From assembly GCF_012516375.2 (NCBI RefSeq), contig NZ_CP051204.2, forward strand, positions 1,550,001 to 1,614,000: a stretch of 64,000 bases of DNA. Direction: 5' to 3'. This stretch comes from Chitinophaga oryzae (GTDB taxonomy: Bacteria > Bacteroidota > Bacteroidia > Chitinophagales > Chitinophagaceae). The notes beneath the pieces are model-generated. The model was given only the letters and a program-made list of their open reading frames with translations, did no database searches and was not told the DNA's origin. This document shows positions 8,342 through 18,200 of this stretch, piece by piece (the first letter of the stretch is position 1; every line of letters begins with the position of its first letter). Both the position numbers and the translations under genes were made by a program.

Positions 8342-9700
8342 CTACAGTGGAAGTTCAACCCTGATCTCGGTCCCGACGTTTACCTGGCTTTCTACGATGA
8401 TATCTCCTTTGTGCATCCGGAGGATATTCATGGCCAGTGGCAGCCCGATGCCATATCCTTTAAAAAGGCCGGTATTGGAGGCACGGAAGAAGGGAGAGAA
8501 GATATAGGGCAGGTCGGCGGGAGGAATACCGATACCCTGGTCTTTGATATTAATAAGTATTTTAAGGTCGGTAGCAGCCAGCGCAATGGAAACGGGCTGG
8601 TTGTTGGAGTATTTGATGGCGTTCATCACGATGTTGCTCAGCGCCAGTTCCAGCAGTTGTTCATTGCCGTTGACAGACAGCTTTTCTTCTTCTTCCGGAA
8701 AAAGGCTGTAGTCTATTTCCACTTTATTGCCGGGGTGAATTTTATCTACCGTGCTTTTGATGGTGAACAACAGCTCATCCATTCGAACCTTCCCCCAGTC
8801 CTGCTTTTTGCCGTCGAAGCCGGTTTGTGCAAGATGCAGGAGGCTTTTGGTAATATGTTCCAGCCGGCCGGCTTCGCTAAGGATGCTGCGCAGGGCGGCG
8901 GTATAATTTTCAGGAGTCCTGTCTTTATTGAGCGCCAGTTCCGCTTCGCCGATGATGGCCGTGAGCGGGGTGCTCAGTTCATGAGAGGCGTTGCTGACAA
9001 AGTTGTTCTGTGTCTCGAAAGCGGTTTCCAGCCGGTCCAGCATATTGTTGAACGTCGTGGCCAGTTCGTTGATTTCATCCTGGCTATCTTTGGCATGCAG
9101 CCGCAGGTGGAGGTTGCGGGAACTGATGCTTTTCACCTGGTGCATGATATGCCGGATGGGGCGGAAGATATACCGGGAGAAGAAAGTTCCCACTGCGATC
9201 AGCATGGCGGATGACACCACGAAACAGATGAGCAGGATTTTGCGCAGCCATGCCAGGTAATCGGCGCTGTACTGGTTGATGGCAGATACGATCACGATAT
9301 ACAGCCCCTGTTTGCTTGTGTACAGCACCCCTTCATAGAAGCGGTTGCCCTGGCGGTAGGTGGCCTTACTGTTGGTCAGTACCTGCTGGTAGAAGCTGAC
9401 GGGCAGTTTCAGGGAGCTGTCCTGCTGTACGTTGCCGTTGCCGGTCACCTGCAACAGGTATTCTTTTTCGGCGGGCAGTTTCTCCAGGTGCTCGTCGCGG
9501 ATCTCGTTGTAGATCACCGAGTCAGCCTCGTAATAGGGGAGGGAGGCCCGGGCGGTAAGGTAGGCGCGTATTTCGAGCCGTTTATAAAAATCTTCGAAGG
9601 AATGCTGATTGGCAAAATAGTACACAAGTACGCTCATCACCATGATCGTGGAAATGGTGATACCGGCAAAGATGAGCAGTATTTTAATGCGTATTTTCAT
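8342..9700 (-). CDS. Two-component sensor histidine kinase (HAMP)
   Basis: A 452-residue kinase. TM helices lie at about 7-29 and 154-175, with a periplasmic sensor region of about 125 residues between them. HAMP follows, then the phosphoacceptor box 'SHELSTPLTAI' (His240) and a HATPase_c domain with 'DQGIGIPPADLPYIFSPF'. It overlaps the upstream response-regulator gene by 17 bp, so translation is probably coupled. The sensor region has no recognisable domain, so the signal is unknown. The likely target operon (USP-bestrophin) lies immediately downstream. Confidence 0.93.
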   Translation of the reverse strand: MKIRIKILLIFAGITISTIMVMSVLVYYFANQHSFEDFYKRLEIRAYLTARASLPYYEADSVIYNEIRDEHLEKLPAEKEYLLQVTGNGNVQQDSSLKLPVSFYQQVLTNSKATYRQGNRFYEGVLYTSKQGLYIVIVSAINQYSADYLAWLRKILLICFVVSSAMLIAVGTFFSRYIFRPIRHIMHQVKSISSRNLHLRLHAKDSQDEINELATTFNNMLDRLETAFETQNNFVSNASHELSTPLTAIIGEAELALNKDRTPENYTAALRSILSEAGRLEHITKSLLHLAQTGFDGKKQDWGKVRMDELLFTIKSTVDKIHPGNKVEIDYSLFPEEEEKLSVNGNEQLLELALSNIVMNAIKYSNNQPVSIALAATDLKILINIKDQGIGIPPADLPYIFSPFFRASNTGLFKGYGIGLPLAMNILRMHKGDIIVESQVNVGTEIRVELPL

Positions 9701-10400
9701 CCGCCGTTTGTTCCTTTAACATGTAACCCAGTCCTGTTACGGTTTGTATCAGTTCGGGGAGATTGTTTTTATTGATTTTTTTCCGGAGATAGTTAATATA
9801 GACGTCCACCACTTTGGTGTTCATATTAAAATCGATACCCCACACCTGTTCCAGCAGCTCCATACGGGACAATACTTTCCGCGGATTTTTCATCAGGTAT
9901 TCCAGCAGGCGGTATTCCGTGGCGGTAAGCTGGATGGTTTTCCCCTGTCTGCTGGCCGCTTTGGTGTCCGTGTTCAGTTCCAGGTCGCCCAGCTGCAGCA
10001 GCCCTTGCTCCGGGGAGATAACGGGGGCGGTTATATTATTTTTACGGCGCATCAGGCTGCGGATACGGGCTTCCAGTTCCGCCAGCTTGAAAGGCTTTAC
10101 GAGATAGTCGTCTGCGCCGCTGTCCAGCCCCATAACGATGTTTTCGGTCGTGCCCAGCGCGGTGAGCATGAGGATGGGCGTGGCTACCTGCGCGGCGCGC
10201 AGGGCGCGGCACACTTCTATCCCGTTCATGTTGGGGAGCATCACGTCCAGTATGATCAGTAAAAACGATGGGTTGTCCAGCGCCATACGCAGGCCGCTGG
10301 CTCCATCCGGCGCAACGCTCACTTCATAGCCGGCTTCCGCCAAACCGCGCGTGATCACAGATACTACCGCCGGTTCGTCTTCTACTAATAATAATTTCAT
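9684..10400 (-). CDS. OmpR-family response regulator
   Basis: About 239 residues from MKLLLVEDEP. Receiver domain with acidic pocket 'VEDEP', phosphoacceptor Asp52 in 'IILDVMLPN' and Lys in 'LVKPFKLAE'. The C-terminal winged helix is of Trans_reg_C type ('LTATEYRLLEYLMKNP', 'VWGIDFNMNTKVVDVYINYLRKK'). It pairs with the overlapping histidine kinase gene. Proteins of this kind bind direct repeats as tandem dimers, which fits the 11-bp array at 8270-8335. A -7 element lies only 6 bp before the start codon. Confidence 0.94.
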   Translation of the reverse strand: MKLLLVEDEPAVVSVITRGLAEAGYEVSVAPDGASGLRMALDNPSFLLIILDVMLPNMNGIEVCRALRAAQVATPILMLTALGTTENIVMGLDSGADDYLVKPFKLAELEARIRSLMRRKNNITAPVISPEQGLLQLGDLELNTDTKAASRQGKTIQLTATEYRLLEYLMKNPRKVLSRMELLEQVWGIDFNMNTKVVDVYINYLRKKINKNNLPELIQTVTGLGYMLKEQTADENTH

Positions 10401-10406
10401 ACACGA

Positions 10407-10414
10407 CAAATATA
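10407..10414 (-). promoter_or_regulatory. -7 element (TATATTTG) before the response-regulator gene
   Basis: Exact TAnnTTTG on the minus strand, ending 6 bp before the ATG at 10400, so the transcript would be leaderless or nearly so. No clear TTTG lies 21 nt upstream. One GGTTAAAG unit resembling the 11-bp repeat lies at 10424-10431 (autoregulation possible). Confidence 0.5.
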
Positions 10415-10534
10415 GGACATGTAGGTTAAAGCGTATCTCCGGGAAAATATTTTGTGGTTGATTCCGGCCAGGGTCCTGTTTCCCTGCGTTTATTTTTTGG
10501 TTATCTTGAAGCCATAAATCAAACCGCATCCCGT

Positions 10535-11293
10535 ATGCCTGTGTTACGTCCGTTTGTATTGTCCGGGGGAGGCGCCCGTGGGTATGCCCATTTAGGTGTG
10601 CTGAAAGCGTTTTCCGAACGGCAGATTTTCCCGGAAGTTATCTCCGCTACCAGCGCCGGCTCTATTGCCGCCGCATTTATCTGCGACGGTTTTTCTACCG
10701 ATGAAGTCCGGGAAATATTCCAGCAGCAAAAACTGGGGTTATCCATGGAGTGGAAAAACTGGCGCGCCGGTTTTCTGTCGCTGAAGAAAGTGGAGGAGGC
10801 TTTAAAGAAAAATCTGCGTCATACCACCTTTGAGTCGTTGCCGCTGCCGTTGTACGTGGCGGCGACTAATTTTGCTAACGGTGAACAGACGATTTTTAAC
10901 AGCGGGCCGCTGATACCGGCTATCCTGGCTGCTTCTACTATTCCGATGCTGTTCCGGCCGGTGGAGATAAACGGGGTACCTTATGTAGACGGTGGACTTT
11001 CAGGTAATTTACCGGTGGAGCCCTTGTTGGGGAAATATGCTCATGTAATAGGGGTGCATGTAAATCCGCTGGTGCCTTACAATCCTGCCGGTGGTTTTCT
11101 GGCAAATATGGAACGTACGCTGCATATGGCTATCCGCGAACCGGTGCTGAAGAGCAGGCAACAATGCGAATTTTTTATTGAGCCGGAGGGATTGGGTAAG
11201 TTCGGGATGTTTGACTTCAGCAAATTCGATGCGATCTATACTACCGGTCTCGACTATACGCGGAAATTACTGGCGGCGATGACGAACGATTAA
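10535..11293 (+). CDS. Patatin-like phospholipase
   Basis: About 252 residues from MPVLRPFVLSG. It shows the patatin oxyanion hole 'GGGARGYAHLG', the nucleophile elbow 'ATSAGS' (Ala replaces the first Gly of GxSxG) and the dyad Asp in 'VDGGLSGNLPVEPL'. These are Ser-Asp lipid acyl hydrolases. There is no signal peptide, so it is probably cytoplasmic or membrane-associated. It is divergent from the two-component operon. The start is set at the first Met adjoining the domain; 27 in-frame codons upstream look non-coding. Confidence 0.88.
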   Translation: MPVLRPFVLSGGGARGYAHLGVLKAFSERQIFPEVISATSAGSIAAAFICDGFSTDEVREIFQQQKLGLSMEWKNWRAGFLSLKKVEEALKKNLRHTTFESLPLPLYVAATNFANGEQTIFNSGPLIPAILAASTIPMLFRPVEINGVPYVDGGLSGNLPVEPLLGKYAHVIGVHVNPLVPYNPAGGFLANMERTLHMAIREPVLKSRQQCEFFIEPEGLGKFGMFDFSKFDAIYTTGLDYTRKLLAAMTND

Positions 11294-11297
11294 AAGT

Positions 11298-11325
11298 CAG
11301 GCCGGAGCGCTTGTGCCCCGGCCTG
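11298..11325. terminator. Hairpin between convergent genes, possible weak terminator
   Basis: Arms CAGGCCGG and CCGGCCTG (11298-11305 and 11318-11325) lie between convergent stops at 11293 and 11338. No T tract follows on either strand, so it may be only an RNA 3' end stabiliser. Confidence 0.35.
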
Positions 11326-11337
11326 GTATATGGGTAC

Positions 11338-11763
11338 TTAGCTATTTTCCGTGTACTTGCGGAAGTTGTCCAGGATAGCCTGCCAGCCGGCCTGTTGCAT
11401 TTCCAGCGAATTGGTGCTTTCGGGGTCAAAAGTTTCGGTGACATGCGTAGTGTCGCCGTAGCTGTTGAAGATGATCTTTACGCGGCGGTTATCGCCCAGC
11501 TGGTAAGCGATCAGTTCGTGCTCTTTCACTTCAGTGTATTCGCCGCCGAAATCGAAGCTGAAGCTGCCGTCTTTTGCTGCCATGGTGGTGCTGAATTTAC
11601 CACCGGTACGCAGGTCATTGGATGCTTCGGGAGCGTGCCAGTCGTCGGATGCCGCACACCATTTGGTGATGTGTTCCGGAGCGTTCCAGTATTGCCATAC
11701 TTTCTCAATAGGGGCGTTGATAGTGCTTTCTACGGTAATGGTAGTCTGATTTGCGGTTGTCAT
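11338..11763 (-). CDS. SRPBCC/AHSA1-domain protein
   Basis: About 141 residues from MTTANQTTITVEST. A typical AHSA1-like START-fold protein: 'INAPIEKVWQYWNAPEHITKWCAAS', 'GGKFSTTM', 'GEYTEVKEHELIAYQL' and the C-terminal helix 'GWQAILDNFRKYTE'. The family binds hydrophobic ligands or acts as small stress-related hydrolase or cochaperone-like proteins. The specific role is unknown. It is transcribed alone, convergent with the patatin gene. Confidence 0.87.
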   Translation of the reverse strand: MTTANQTTITVESTINAPIEKVWQYWNAPEHITKWCAASDDWHAPEASNDLRTGGKFSTTMAAKDGSFSFDFGGEYTEVKEHELIAYQLGDNRRVKIIFNSYGDTTHVTETFDPESTNSLEMQQAGWQAILDNFRKYTENS

Positions 11764-11920
11764 GATATAGTATTTTAGATTTTTTTTGTTTGTTGTTGAC
11801 GATACAAACTTACGGCGACTTCTTTGGATGGATGGTGTGTGATAACGGCAAACAGGAGGCATTTTGCGCCAACCTCATTTTTTTGTTTTATTTTGATGAC
11901 ATAAAGCCCTGTTTATACCT

Positions 11921-12298
11921 ATGAAAAAGTTGTTTTTTACCGTCTTATTGCTTTTCCTGCATACTTGCATAACTTTTGGGCAGGAGGTGAAAACACCGGA
12001 AAATAAAGGTGTGCCCAATGTTGGTCCGGCGGAAGGGAGACTGTTATTTATGCAAAACTGTGCGATGTGCCACCGTGCAGATAAAGACCTCGTTGGCCCG
12101 AGGCTGGCCGGAGTTGCGAAGCGCAGAAGTGATGCCTGGTTGTATAAAGTGATTGTCAACGAACCTGCATTGCGGGCGAGTGGTGATAAAACAGCCATCG
12201 CATTGCATGAGAAATGGCATAAAATTGCACATCCTATTTATCAGTCGTTAAAGAAAAAAGAACTGGACGCACTCCTGGGGTATGTGAAATCTTTATAA
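11921..12298 (+). CDS. Small c-type cytochrome
   Basis: A 125-residue exported protein with a signal peptide (about 1-20, ending FGQ) and one heme-c site 'NCAMCH', followed by 'LVGPRLAGV' as in class I cytochromes. The region where the axial Met is expected reads 'KWHKIAHPIYQSL'; no Met occurs after the heme motif, so a His or another residue would have to be the distal ligand. It ends with 'ELDALLGYVKSL', the usual C-terminal helix. It has its own terminator and appears monocistronic. Confidence 0.85.
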   Translation: MKKLFFTVLLLFLHTCITFGQEVKTPENKGVPNVGPAEGRLLFMQNCAMCHRADKDLVGPRLAGVAKRRSDAWLYKVIVNEPALRASGDKTAIALHEKWHKIAHPIYQSLKKKELDALLGYVKSL

Positions 12299-12304
12299 AA
12301 AGGA

Positions 12305-12336
12305 AAGAGGCGGTGGAAAACTGCCTCTTATTTTTT
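12305..12336 (+). terminator. Terminator of the cytochrome c gene
   Basis: A 10-bp stem (12305-12314 with 12320-12329, one G-U pair) and GGAAA loop, followed by A and TTTTTT. Confidence 0.8.
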
Positions 12337-12344
12337 ATAGGACG

Positions 12345-13409
12345 TTACTCTCGCTGCGCGGAAGCGTCGTTCAGACAGGCATTCAGCTCTTCCACCGTTT
12401 TCCGTGCGGTCCTGCCCACTCCGATCAGGGTGGCGGAGGCAAAGCCGGTCCACTGGCCGTATCCTACCAGCCATAACCCCGGTATGTCCGTGGCCATGGT
12501 GCCACGGGTATTGATTTTGCCGTTGGGCTGTATAATACCCAATGGCCGCAGGTGTTCCAATGCGGGCCGGAAGCCGGTGCAGAAGATAACGGTGTCGACG
12601 GCTTCTTTTCGCCCGTTCTCCCACGCTATGCCGTCTTCATAAAAATAATCGAAGGCAGGCAGGTAATGTTGATAAACGCCCCTGTCCCTGGCTGCTTTTA
12701 CGGCGGGCACCATCACGATCTGGCCCAGGGAGGGCCGCTGGAAGTTCCTGCCCTGCTGCATGGCCTCATATTGCATGGTGGCGGCGTCAAAAAGGTATTT
12801 ACCGTCTATATCGTCCGGCAGGAAGGAGGGAGGCTGCCGGGTGATCCACAGGGTATCGGCGACGGGCGCCAGGTCGGCCAGTATCTGTGCACCGGAATTG
12901 CCTTCGCCGACGATAGCCACGCGCTGGTGACGGAAGGCGTCGGGCAACCGGTACCGGGAAGAGTGCAGCAGCGCGCCGCGGAAATCTTCTTTCCCGGGTA
13001 TGTCCGGAAGGTAAGGGTTGACGAAGCTGCCGGTGGCGCTCACCACCGCGCGGGCGCGATAGTCGCCGGCAGTCGTCTGTAAGCGGAAGCCATCGGTATC
13101 CTTTTCCACTGCCAGCACTTTCACCGGTCTTTGTACGGGAAACCGGTAGCGGTCTTCATACGCCTTCAGATATTGAATCGTTTCGTCGCGGGTAGGGTAA
13201 TATTGTTGCCCGCCGGGCATCAGTACGCCGGGCAGGGAGCTCCATAGCGCCGGGGAGAAAAGGGAAAGCGAATGCCAGCCATGCTGCCAGGAGCCGCCCG
13301 GATGCGCTTCCCCGTCGAGCAGGAGATAACGCAGGGAGGTGCGCCGCAGGTAATAAGCTACGGCAAGCGCGCTCTGGCCGCCACCAATAATAATTACGTC
13401 GTATTCCAT
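12345..13409 (-). CDS. Flavin-containing monooxygenase-like FAD/NAD(P)H oxidoreductase
   Basis: A 354-residue protein with two Rossmann motifs: FAD site 'IIGGGQSALAVAYYL' near the N-terminus and NAD(P)H site 'VAIVGEGNSGAQIL' near 165-178. 'SATGSFVNPYLPDIPG' and the late 'ATGF'-like segment 'FCTGFRPALEHL' are typical of the CzcO/FMO group. Such enzymes oxidise small organic substrates or reduce metals; the substrate is unknown. It is convergent with the cytochrome c gene across the terminator, with no obvious operon partner. Confidence 0.87.
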   Translation of the reverse strand: MEYDVIIIGGGQSALAVAYYLRRTSLRYLLLDGEAHPGGSWQHGWHSLSLFSPALWSSLPGVLMPGGQQYYPTRDETIQYLKAYEDRYRFPVQRPVKVLAVEKDTDGFRLQTTAGDYRARAVVSATGSFVNPYLPDIPGKEDFRGALLHSSRYRLPDAFRHQRVAIVGEGNSGAQILADLAPVADTLWITRQPPSFLPDDIDGKYLFDAATMQYEAMQQGRNFQRPSLGQIVMVPAVKAARDRGVYQHYLPAFDYFYEDGIAWENGRKEAVDTVIFCTGFRPALEHLRPLGIIQPNGKINTRGTMATDIPGLWLVGYGQWTGFASATLIGVGRTARKTVEELNACLNDASAQRE

Positions 13410-13582
13410 CCTGTGTAGTTTACAATAATAAAGATAACCGGCTAAAAGGGTATTTCTTTTTTCAAAAAACAGGATTATATTCGATACAACGACATGTCAA
13501 CCAAAAAAGCAGGTGTTATAACATATATTCGGGAAAAGCCTGTCCTGCTGAGAGAATTAATATCCACGTAATATTGAACGAT

Positions 13583-13590
13583 TACTTTTG
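13583..13590 (+). promoter_or_regulatory. -7 element (TACTTTTG) before the ECF sigma gene
   Basis: Exact TAnnTTTG 24 bp before the sigma factor ATG. The -33 TTTG is not evident, so the assignment rests on the -7 match and position. Confidence 0.4.
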
Positions 13591-13614
13591 TAGAGACTGT
13601 TATATTCACTAGTT

Positions 13615-14205
13615 ATGACCGTGCATAAACCAATCAATTCCTGTAAAGCCGGCGCCGTGGCCGATTTTGAGCAATCTGTGGGTGTTTACTGGAACAAGCT
13701 GCTGGCCATTGCTGTGGCCAAAACCAATGCACACGACGCGTTTGATATTGTGCAGGACATATTTCTCTCCCTGTGGGAGAAATGGGAAACCGCTCCTAAA
13801 GATGAAGGTCTTGAGTATTACCTTTTGCATGCCCTTAAGCTTCGTATATTTAAATATTACCGTACCGCAGGCCGGTACCAGGCGCATCTTAAACAGCTGG
13901 AAACATTATTGAATGATTCGCTGGAAACACCGGGCACTTTCGCCCAGGAAGAGCTGTACGGCCTGCAGCAAGCCATTCTCAACGAAGCGCTGGACACCCT
14001 GTCTCCCAGCCAGCAGCAGCTGATGACGCTACGGGTCCGTCATCATTATTCCTATCAGCAGATCGCCGGCATCCTCGATATAGACGCCGCTTCCGCCCGT
14101 GTGTTGTACTGCCGCGCCCTGAAGCAGGTAAAGACACATATCAAGGCTAATCCTTCCCTGTCCGTCAGCCTCATATCCGCCTGGATGTTGTTTACAATTT
14201 CTTAA
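13615..14205 (+). CDS. ECF-type RNA polymerase sigma factor (FecI-like)
   Basis: A 196-residue sigma-70 family protein with region 2 ('DIVQDIFLSLWEKWE') and region 4 ('LDTLSPSQQQLMTLRVRHHYSYQQIAGIL', then 'SARVLYCRALKQVKTHI'). It heads a cassette followed by a FecR-like anti-sigma factor, a SusC-like receptor and SusD. In this arrangement substrate binding by the receptor is signalled through FecR to free sigma and raise expression of the receptor. The hydrophobic C-terminal tail (SVSLISAWMLFTIS) is longer than usual. Confidence 0.9.
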   Translation: MTVHKPINSCKAGAVADFEQSVGVYWNKLLAIAVAKTNAHDAFDIVQDIFLSLWEKWETAPKDEGLEYYLLHALKLRIFKYYRTAGRYQAHLKQLETLLNDSLETPGTFAQEELYGLQQAILNEALDTLSPSQQQLMTLRVRHHYSYQQIAGILDIDAASARVLYCRALKQVKTHIKANPSLSVSLISAWMLFTIS

Positions 14206-14251
14206 CGTTGGCTGAGTTAACATTTCTTTCGCATCGGGTATTCTTCAGTAG

Positions 14252-15253
14252 ATGACACCGCAAAATTATCCCGGGGCACAGGCCCTGTTAGAAAAATTTC
14301 ATGCAGGGAAATGCACCCCTGAAGAACTGGCGGTCCTGGACAAATGGTATAACGGTCTGGGAGCGGGAACGCCTGTGGACCTGGAAGGCCTGGAAGCAGA
14401 CCTCCGGCGGCAGCAGTTCCTGGCCGGTTTCCGGAGTACGCTGCCGGCAGATCAGGCGCCCGCACAGCCACCTGCGCCGGAAGCCACCCTGCGGCTTCGG
14501 TCCCGGGGCTGGTGGCGATGGGCTGCAGCCGCCAGCATCGCATTGTTGGCCGGCGCGGGCTGGTTATGGCAGCAACAAAAGGGAGATCATCCCCTCCTGC
14601 CTGCCCTGGCAGGTATGGTGACCGTCACCAACGAAACAGCCGGCATCAGGCAGGTCACACTGCCCGACAGTTCACAGGTATGGTTAAACGCGCATGCTTC
14701 CATAGCCTGGAAGAAAAATTTTAATCATGGGGAACGCAGCGTCACCCTCACCGGAGAAGGCTTCTTTGAGGTATATGCCAGTGCAAAAGACCCTTTTGTG
14801 GTATACACCCGCGATATGGCCATCCAGGTATTGGGCACCCGGTTCAACGTAGAAGCCTATGCCAGCGAAAGAAACACCCGCGTGTCGCTGCTGCAGGGTA
14901 AAGTGCAGGTCAAAGCACATCCGCGCAATGCACGTCCGCTGATACTGCAGCCCGGCTATGCCGCCGCCTGCAACGCCAGCGATACCCTTTTGCAGGTCAG
15001 CGAAACCGACGCCGCCAAAGTGGCCGCCTGGAAAGAAGGGGCTTTCACCGCTGCCGATATTCCGCTGAAAGATGCAGTGGAAAGGCTCTGCAAGCGCTAC
15101 GGCTATTCCGCCAGCTGGAAAAACAAACAAGGGATAGATAAAAATATTACTGTGATGTTCAAAACAGACAGTTTCACCGGAATGCTGGACAACATTTGTT
15201 ATATCAGTCGTAAACAGTATAAAATTTCAGGTAGAGAGGTGACCATTTTTTAA
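14252..15253 (+). CDS. FecR-family anti-sigma factor
   Basis: A 333-residue single-pass membrane protein. The cytoplasmic N-terminus (about 1-85) contains 'CTPEELAVLDKWYNGLG', the sigma-binding type of helix region. One TM segment lies around 87-105 ('RWAAAASIALLAGAGWLW'). The periplasmic FecR domain has 'VTLPDSSQVWLNAHASIAWKK' and 'GEGFFEV'; the C-terminal DUF4974/STN-like part interacts with the receptor N-terminal domain in the family. It sits 46 bp after the sigma gene and 30 bp before the SusC gene. Confidence 0.92.
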   Translation: MTPQNYPGAQALLEKFHAGKCTPEELAVLDKWYNGLGAGTPVDLEGLEADLRRQQFLAGFRSTLPADQAPAQPPAPEATLRLRSRGWWRWAAAASIALLAGAGWLWQQQKGDHPLLPALAGMVTVTNETAGIRQVTLPDSSQVWLNAHASIAWKKNFNHGERSVTLTGEGFFEVYASAKDPFVVYTRDMAIQVLGTRFNVEAYASERNTRVSLLQGKVQVKAHPRNARPLILQPGYAAACNASDTLLQVSETDAAKVAAWKEGAFTAADIPLKDAVERLCKRYGYSASWKNKQGIDKNITVMFKTDSFTGMLDNICYISRKQYKISGREVTIF

Positions 15254-15283
15254 AAAGCTACAACACTCCGAAAAACAATTATT

Positions 15284-18200
15284 ATGAAAAGGAAATCTAC
15301 AGTCTCGGACCATCGGGTCCGCAGCGGCGGGCTTGCCATGTCAGGGATGAAACGCTTCCTGTTGCTGGGCTGCTGCCTGCTCCCTGCCACCATCGGTTTC
15401 GGCCGGCAAAACAGTCTCAACGAAAAAGTAAAGCTGGACATGTCCAACGCTTCTTTATCGCAGGTGCTAAAAGCATTAAGTAACCAAAGCAGCTTTACCT
15501 TCAACTATGTCAAACAGGATTTTGACAACATCATGATCCGCGATTTCAAAGCCAATAACATCACCCTGAATGAAGCGCTGCACCTGCTTCAGAACCAGTC
15601 CGGCATTGAATACAGCGTAAATGACAAAGCGATCCTGCTGCGCCGCGCGCAACATCAGCAAGACGCACCACAGAGCGGTAAACAGGTGGTAGCACGCCGC
15701 ATCACCGGCCGCGTAACAACGGAGAACAATGAACCTATCCCCGGTGTCACCGTGTGGGTGAAAGGCACTAAAAACAGGGCCATCACCGACGCAGACGGAC
15801 GTTATGAACTCACCATCGACACCGAAAATCCTGTCATCAGCTTCAGCTACGTGGGCTACCAGACCACCGAGCTCACACCGGGCAGCGGCAATACGCTCAA
15901 CCTCGTGATGAAAAACGGGAACACGGCGCTGGACGAAGTGGTGGTAATCGGTTACGGTACCGCTAAAAAAAGTGACCTTTCCGCCGCTGTGGCAACAGTG
16001 CCGGATATGAAACAAATCAAGGAACGCCCTGTAATGGACGTGGGCAACATGATCCAGGGTAAAGTGCCGGGCATCACGGTGGTGAGCAACGGCGGCCATA
16101 CCAGCAACGCCAATAAAGTGGTGATCCGCGGCGTCGGTTCCCGCGGCAACGAAAGCGTGCTGTATGTAGTAGACGGCGTGCCCAACGCGCCTTACAACCC
16201 GGCTGACGTGGAGTCTATCACCGTACTGAAAGACGCCGCTTCCTCCGCTATCTACGGCGCTTTTGCCGGCGCCGCAGGCGTTATCCTCATCACTACCCGC
16301 CAGGCTGCCAAAGGGCTGCCACAGGTACAATACACCGGTTTTGTCGGCGCTAAACAGGCCTGGCGTACGCTCCAGTCGCTCAGCGCGGAAGATGAAGCCA
16401 AAGTATCCAACCTGGCCTATGCCAACGCAGGGAAACCGCCGTTACCGGGATGGGACGCTTCTCTCAACCCCTATGCACAAGTGACGCGCACCAACTGGAT
16501 GAAGGAAATATTCCGCACCGGTATCATGCAACGTCACAACATCAGCGTTAACGCCGGATCGGACAAATTCTCCACCCTGTTCCAGGCACGCTACGAAAAC
16601 GAAGAAGGAACATTGCTGAATACCTACAACAAAAACATTTCCCTTCGCTTCAACGCTAACTATGAACTGTCGAAACATGTAAAACTGCGCCAGGACATCT
16701 TCTGGAACAACAACGATAACCGCGATGCAGAAACCTCCAGCGGGTATACCGGCGTTATCCTCTCCGCTATCTATATGCCCCGCTCTGCCACCCCTTACTA
16801 TGCGGACGGCTCCTTCGGCGGCGTAGGTCCCGTAGATTCCAAATACCTCGGTATCCATGGCGACGTGGTAAACCCTGTGGCCACCCTGTTGCGTAACCAG
16901 CCTTACAACAAGAAAAGCGATCTCCAGTCTGTGACCGAACTGACCGTCTCCGACATCATTCCCGGCCTCACTTACCTGTCCCGCTTCTCTTACCGGCAAA
17001 CCAACGGCCTCTGGAAAAATTTCGAGCCCAGAAGACTGGAACCGGGTAAAGCCAATGCCCAGAACAAACTGTCTTATTCTACCGACAGAGACTACAACTG
17101 GCTGTGGGAAAATACCCTCAACTACAACAAGATCATTAAGAAACACAATATCGGCGCCATGCTGTCCATGACAGGACAGGAAGCCGGTAACCGCAACTTC
17201 GCAATCGCTGCCAGAGGTTTCGAAAACGAAGCTGACTGGGCCCGGTTTATGTCGCTGGCCTCTATATTTGACCAGGACCGCCCGACAGACGTAGAATGGA
17301 AAGACAGGAACGTTTCCTACGTGGGAAGAGTTTCCTATAGCTGGGCCGACCGCTATTTCCTGACCGGCAGTTACCGTTATGATATTGCCGGCAGGCTCCC
17401 TTCCGGTTTCCGTGATAAAGGTTTCCCCGGCGTGACCGCTGCCTGGAAAATCAGCTCAGAGCCATTCTTCAACATACCTGCTGTAGACCTGCTGAAGATC
17501 AGGGCCAGCTGGGGCCGCATCGGTAACATCGCCTCTGTGGACCGCTACTATGGCTACCCGCTGCTGAAGAACGATTATACCTACCAGGTGGGCAACGGCG
17601 CTCCGCTGTCCAACGCACTGTTCATCGACAAACAGTTTAATCCCACCCTTACCTGGGAAACATCCCAGCAGACAGACATCGGTATCGATATCGCCCTGCT
17701 GAAACAACGCCTCACCATCACTGCTGACTATTTTGATAAACAGACCTACAACCTCATTAAACAACAGGACACTTACTGGCCCAATACTTTTGGTTTGACC
17801 GCTCCCCTGATCAACCAGGGTAAAATCGGGAACAAAGGCTTTGAAGTAGCAGTGGGCTGGCAGGATAAAATCGGCCAGGTAGGCTATAACCTGAATGCCA
17901 ATATCGCCACGCTGCAAAACCGCGTGCTGGAAATTGACGAAAACCCCAATGCGGTATGGACACACGGCGACAACTGGAGAACAGTGCTCTCGCCTTATCG
18001 TTCAAAAGTAGGACAGCCTTATTATTCCTACTGGCTGATCCAGTCTGCCGGTATCTTCCAGTCAGACGCAGAAGCGAATGGCTATACGAAAGGCGGACAG
18101 AAAATCCAGCCGAACGCCAAAGCCGGCGACCTGAAATTTATCGACCAGAATGGCGACGGTAAAATCGATGATGGCGACCGCGTATACATGGGCGCTGCTT

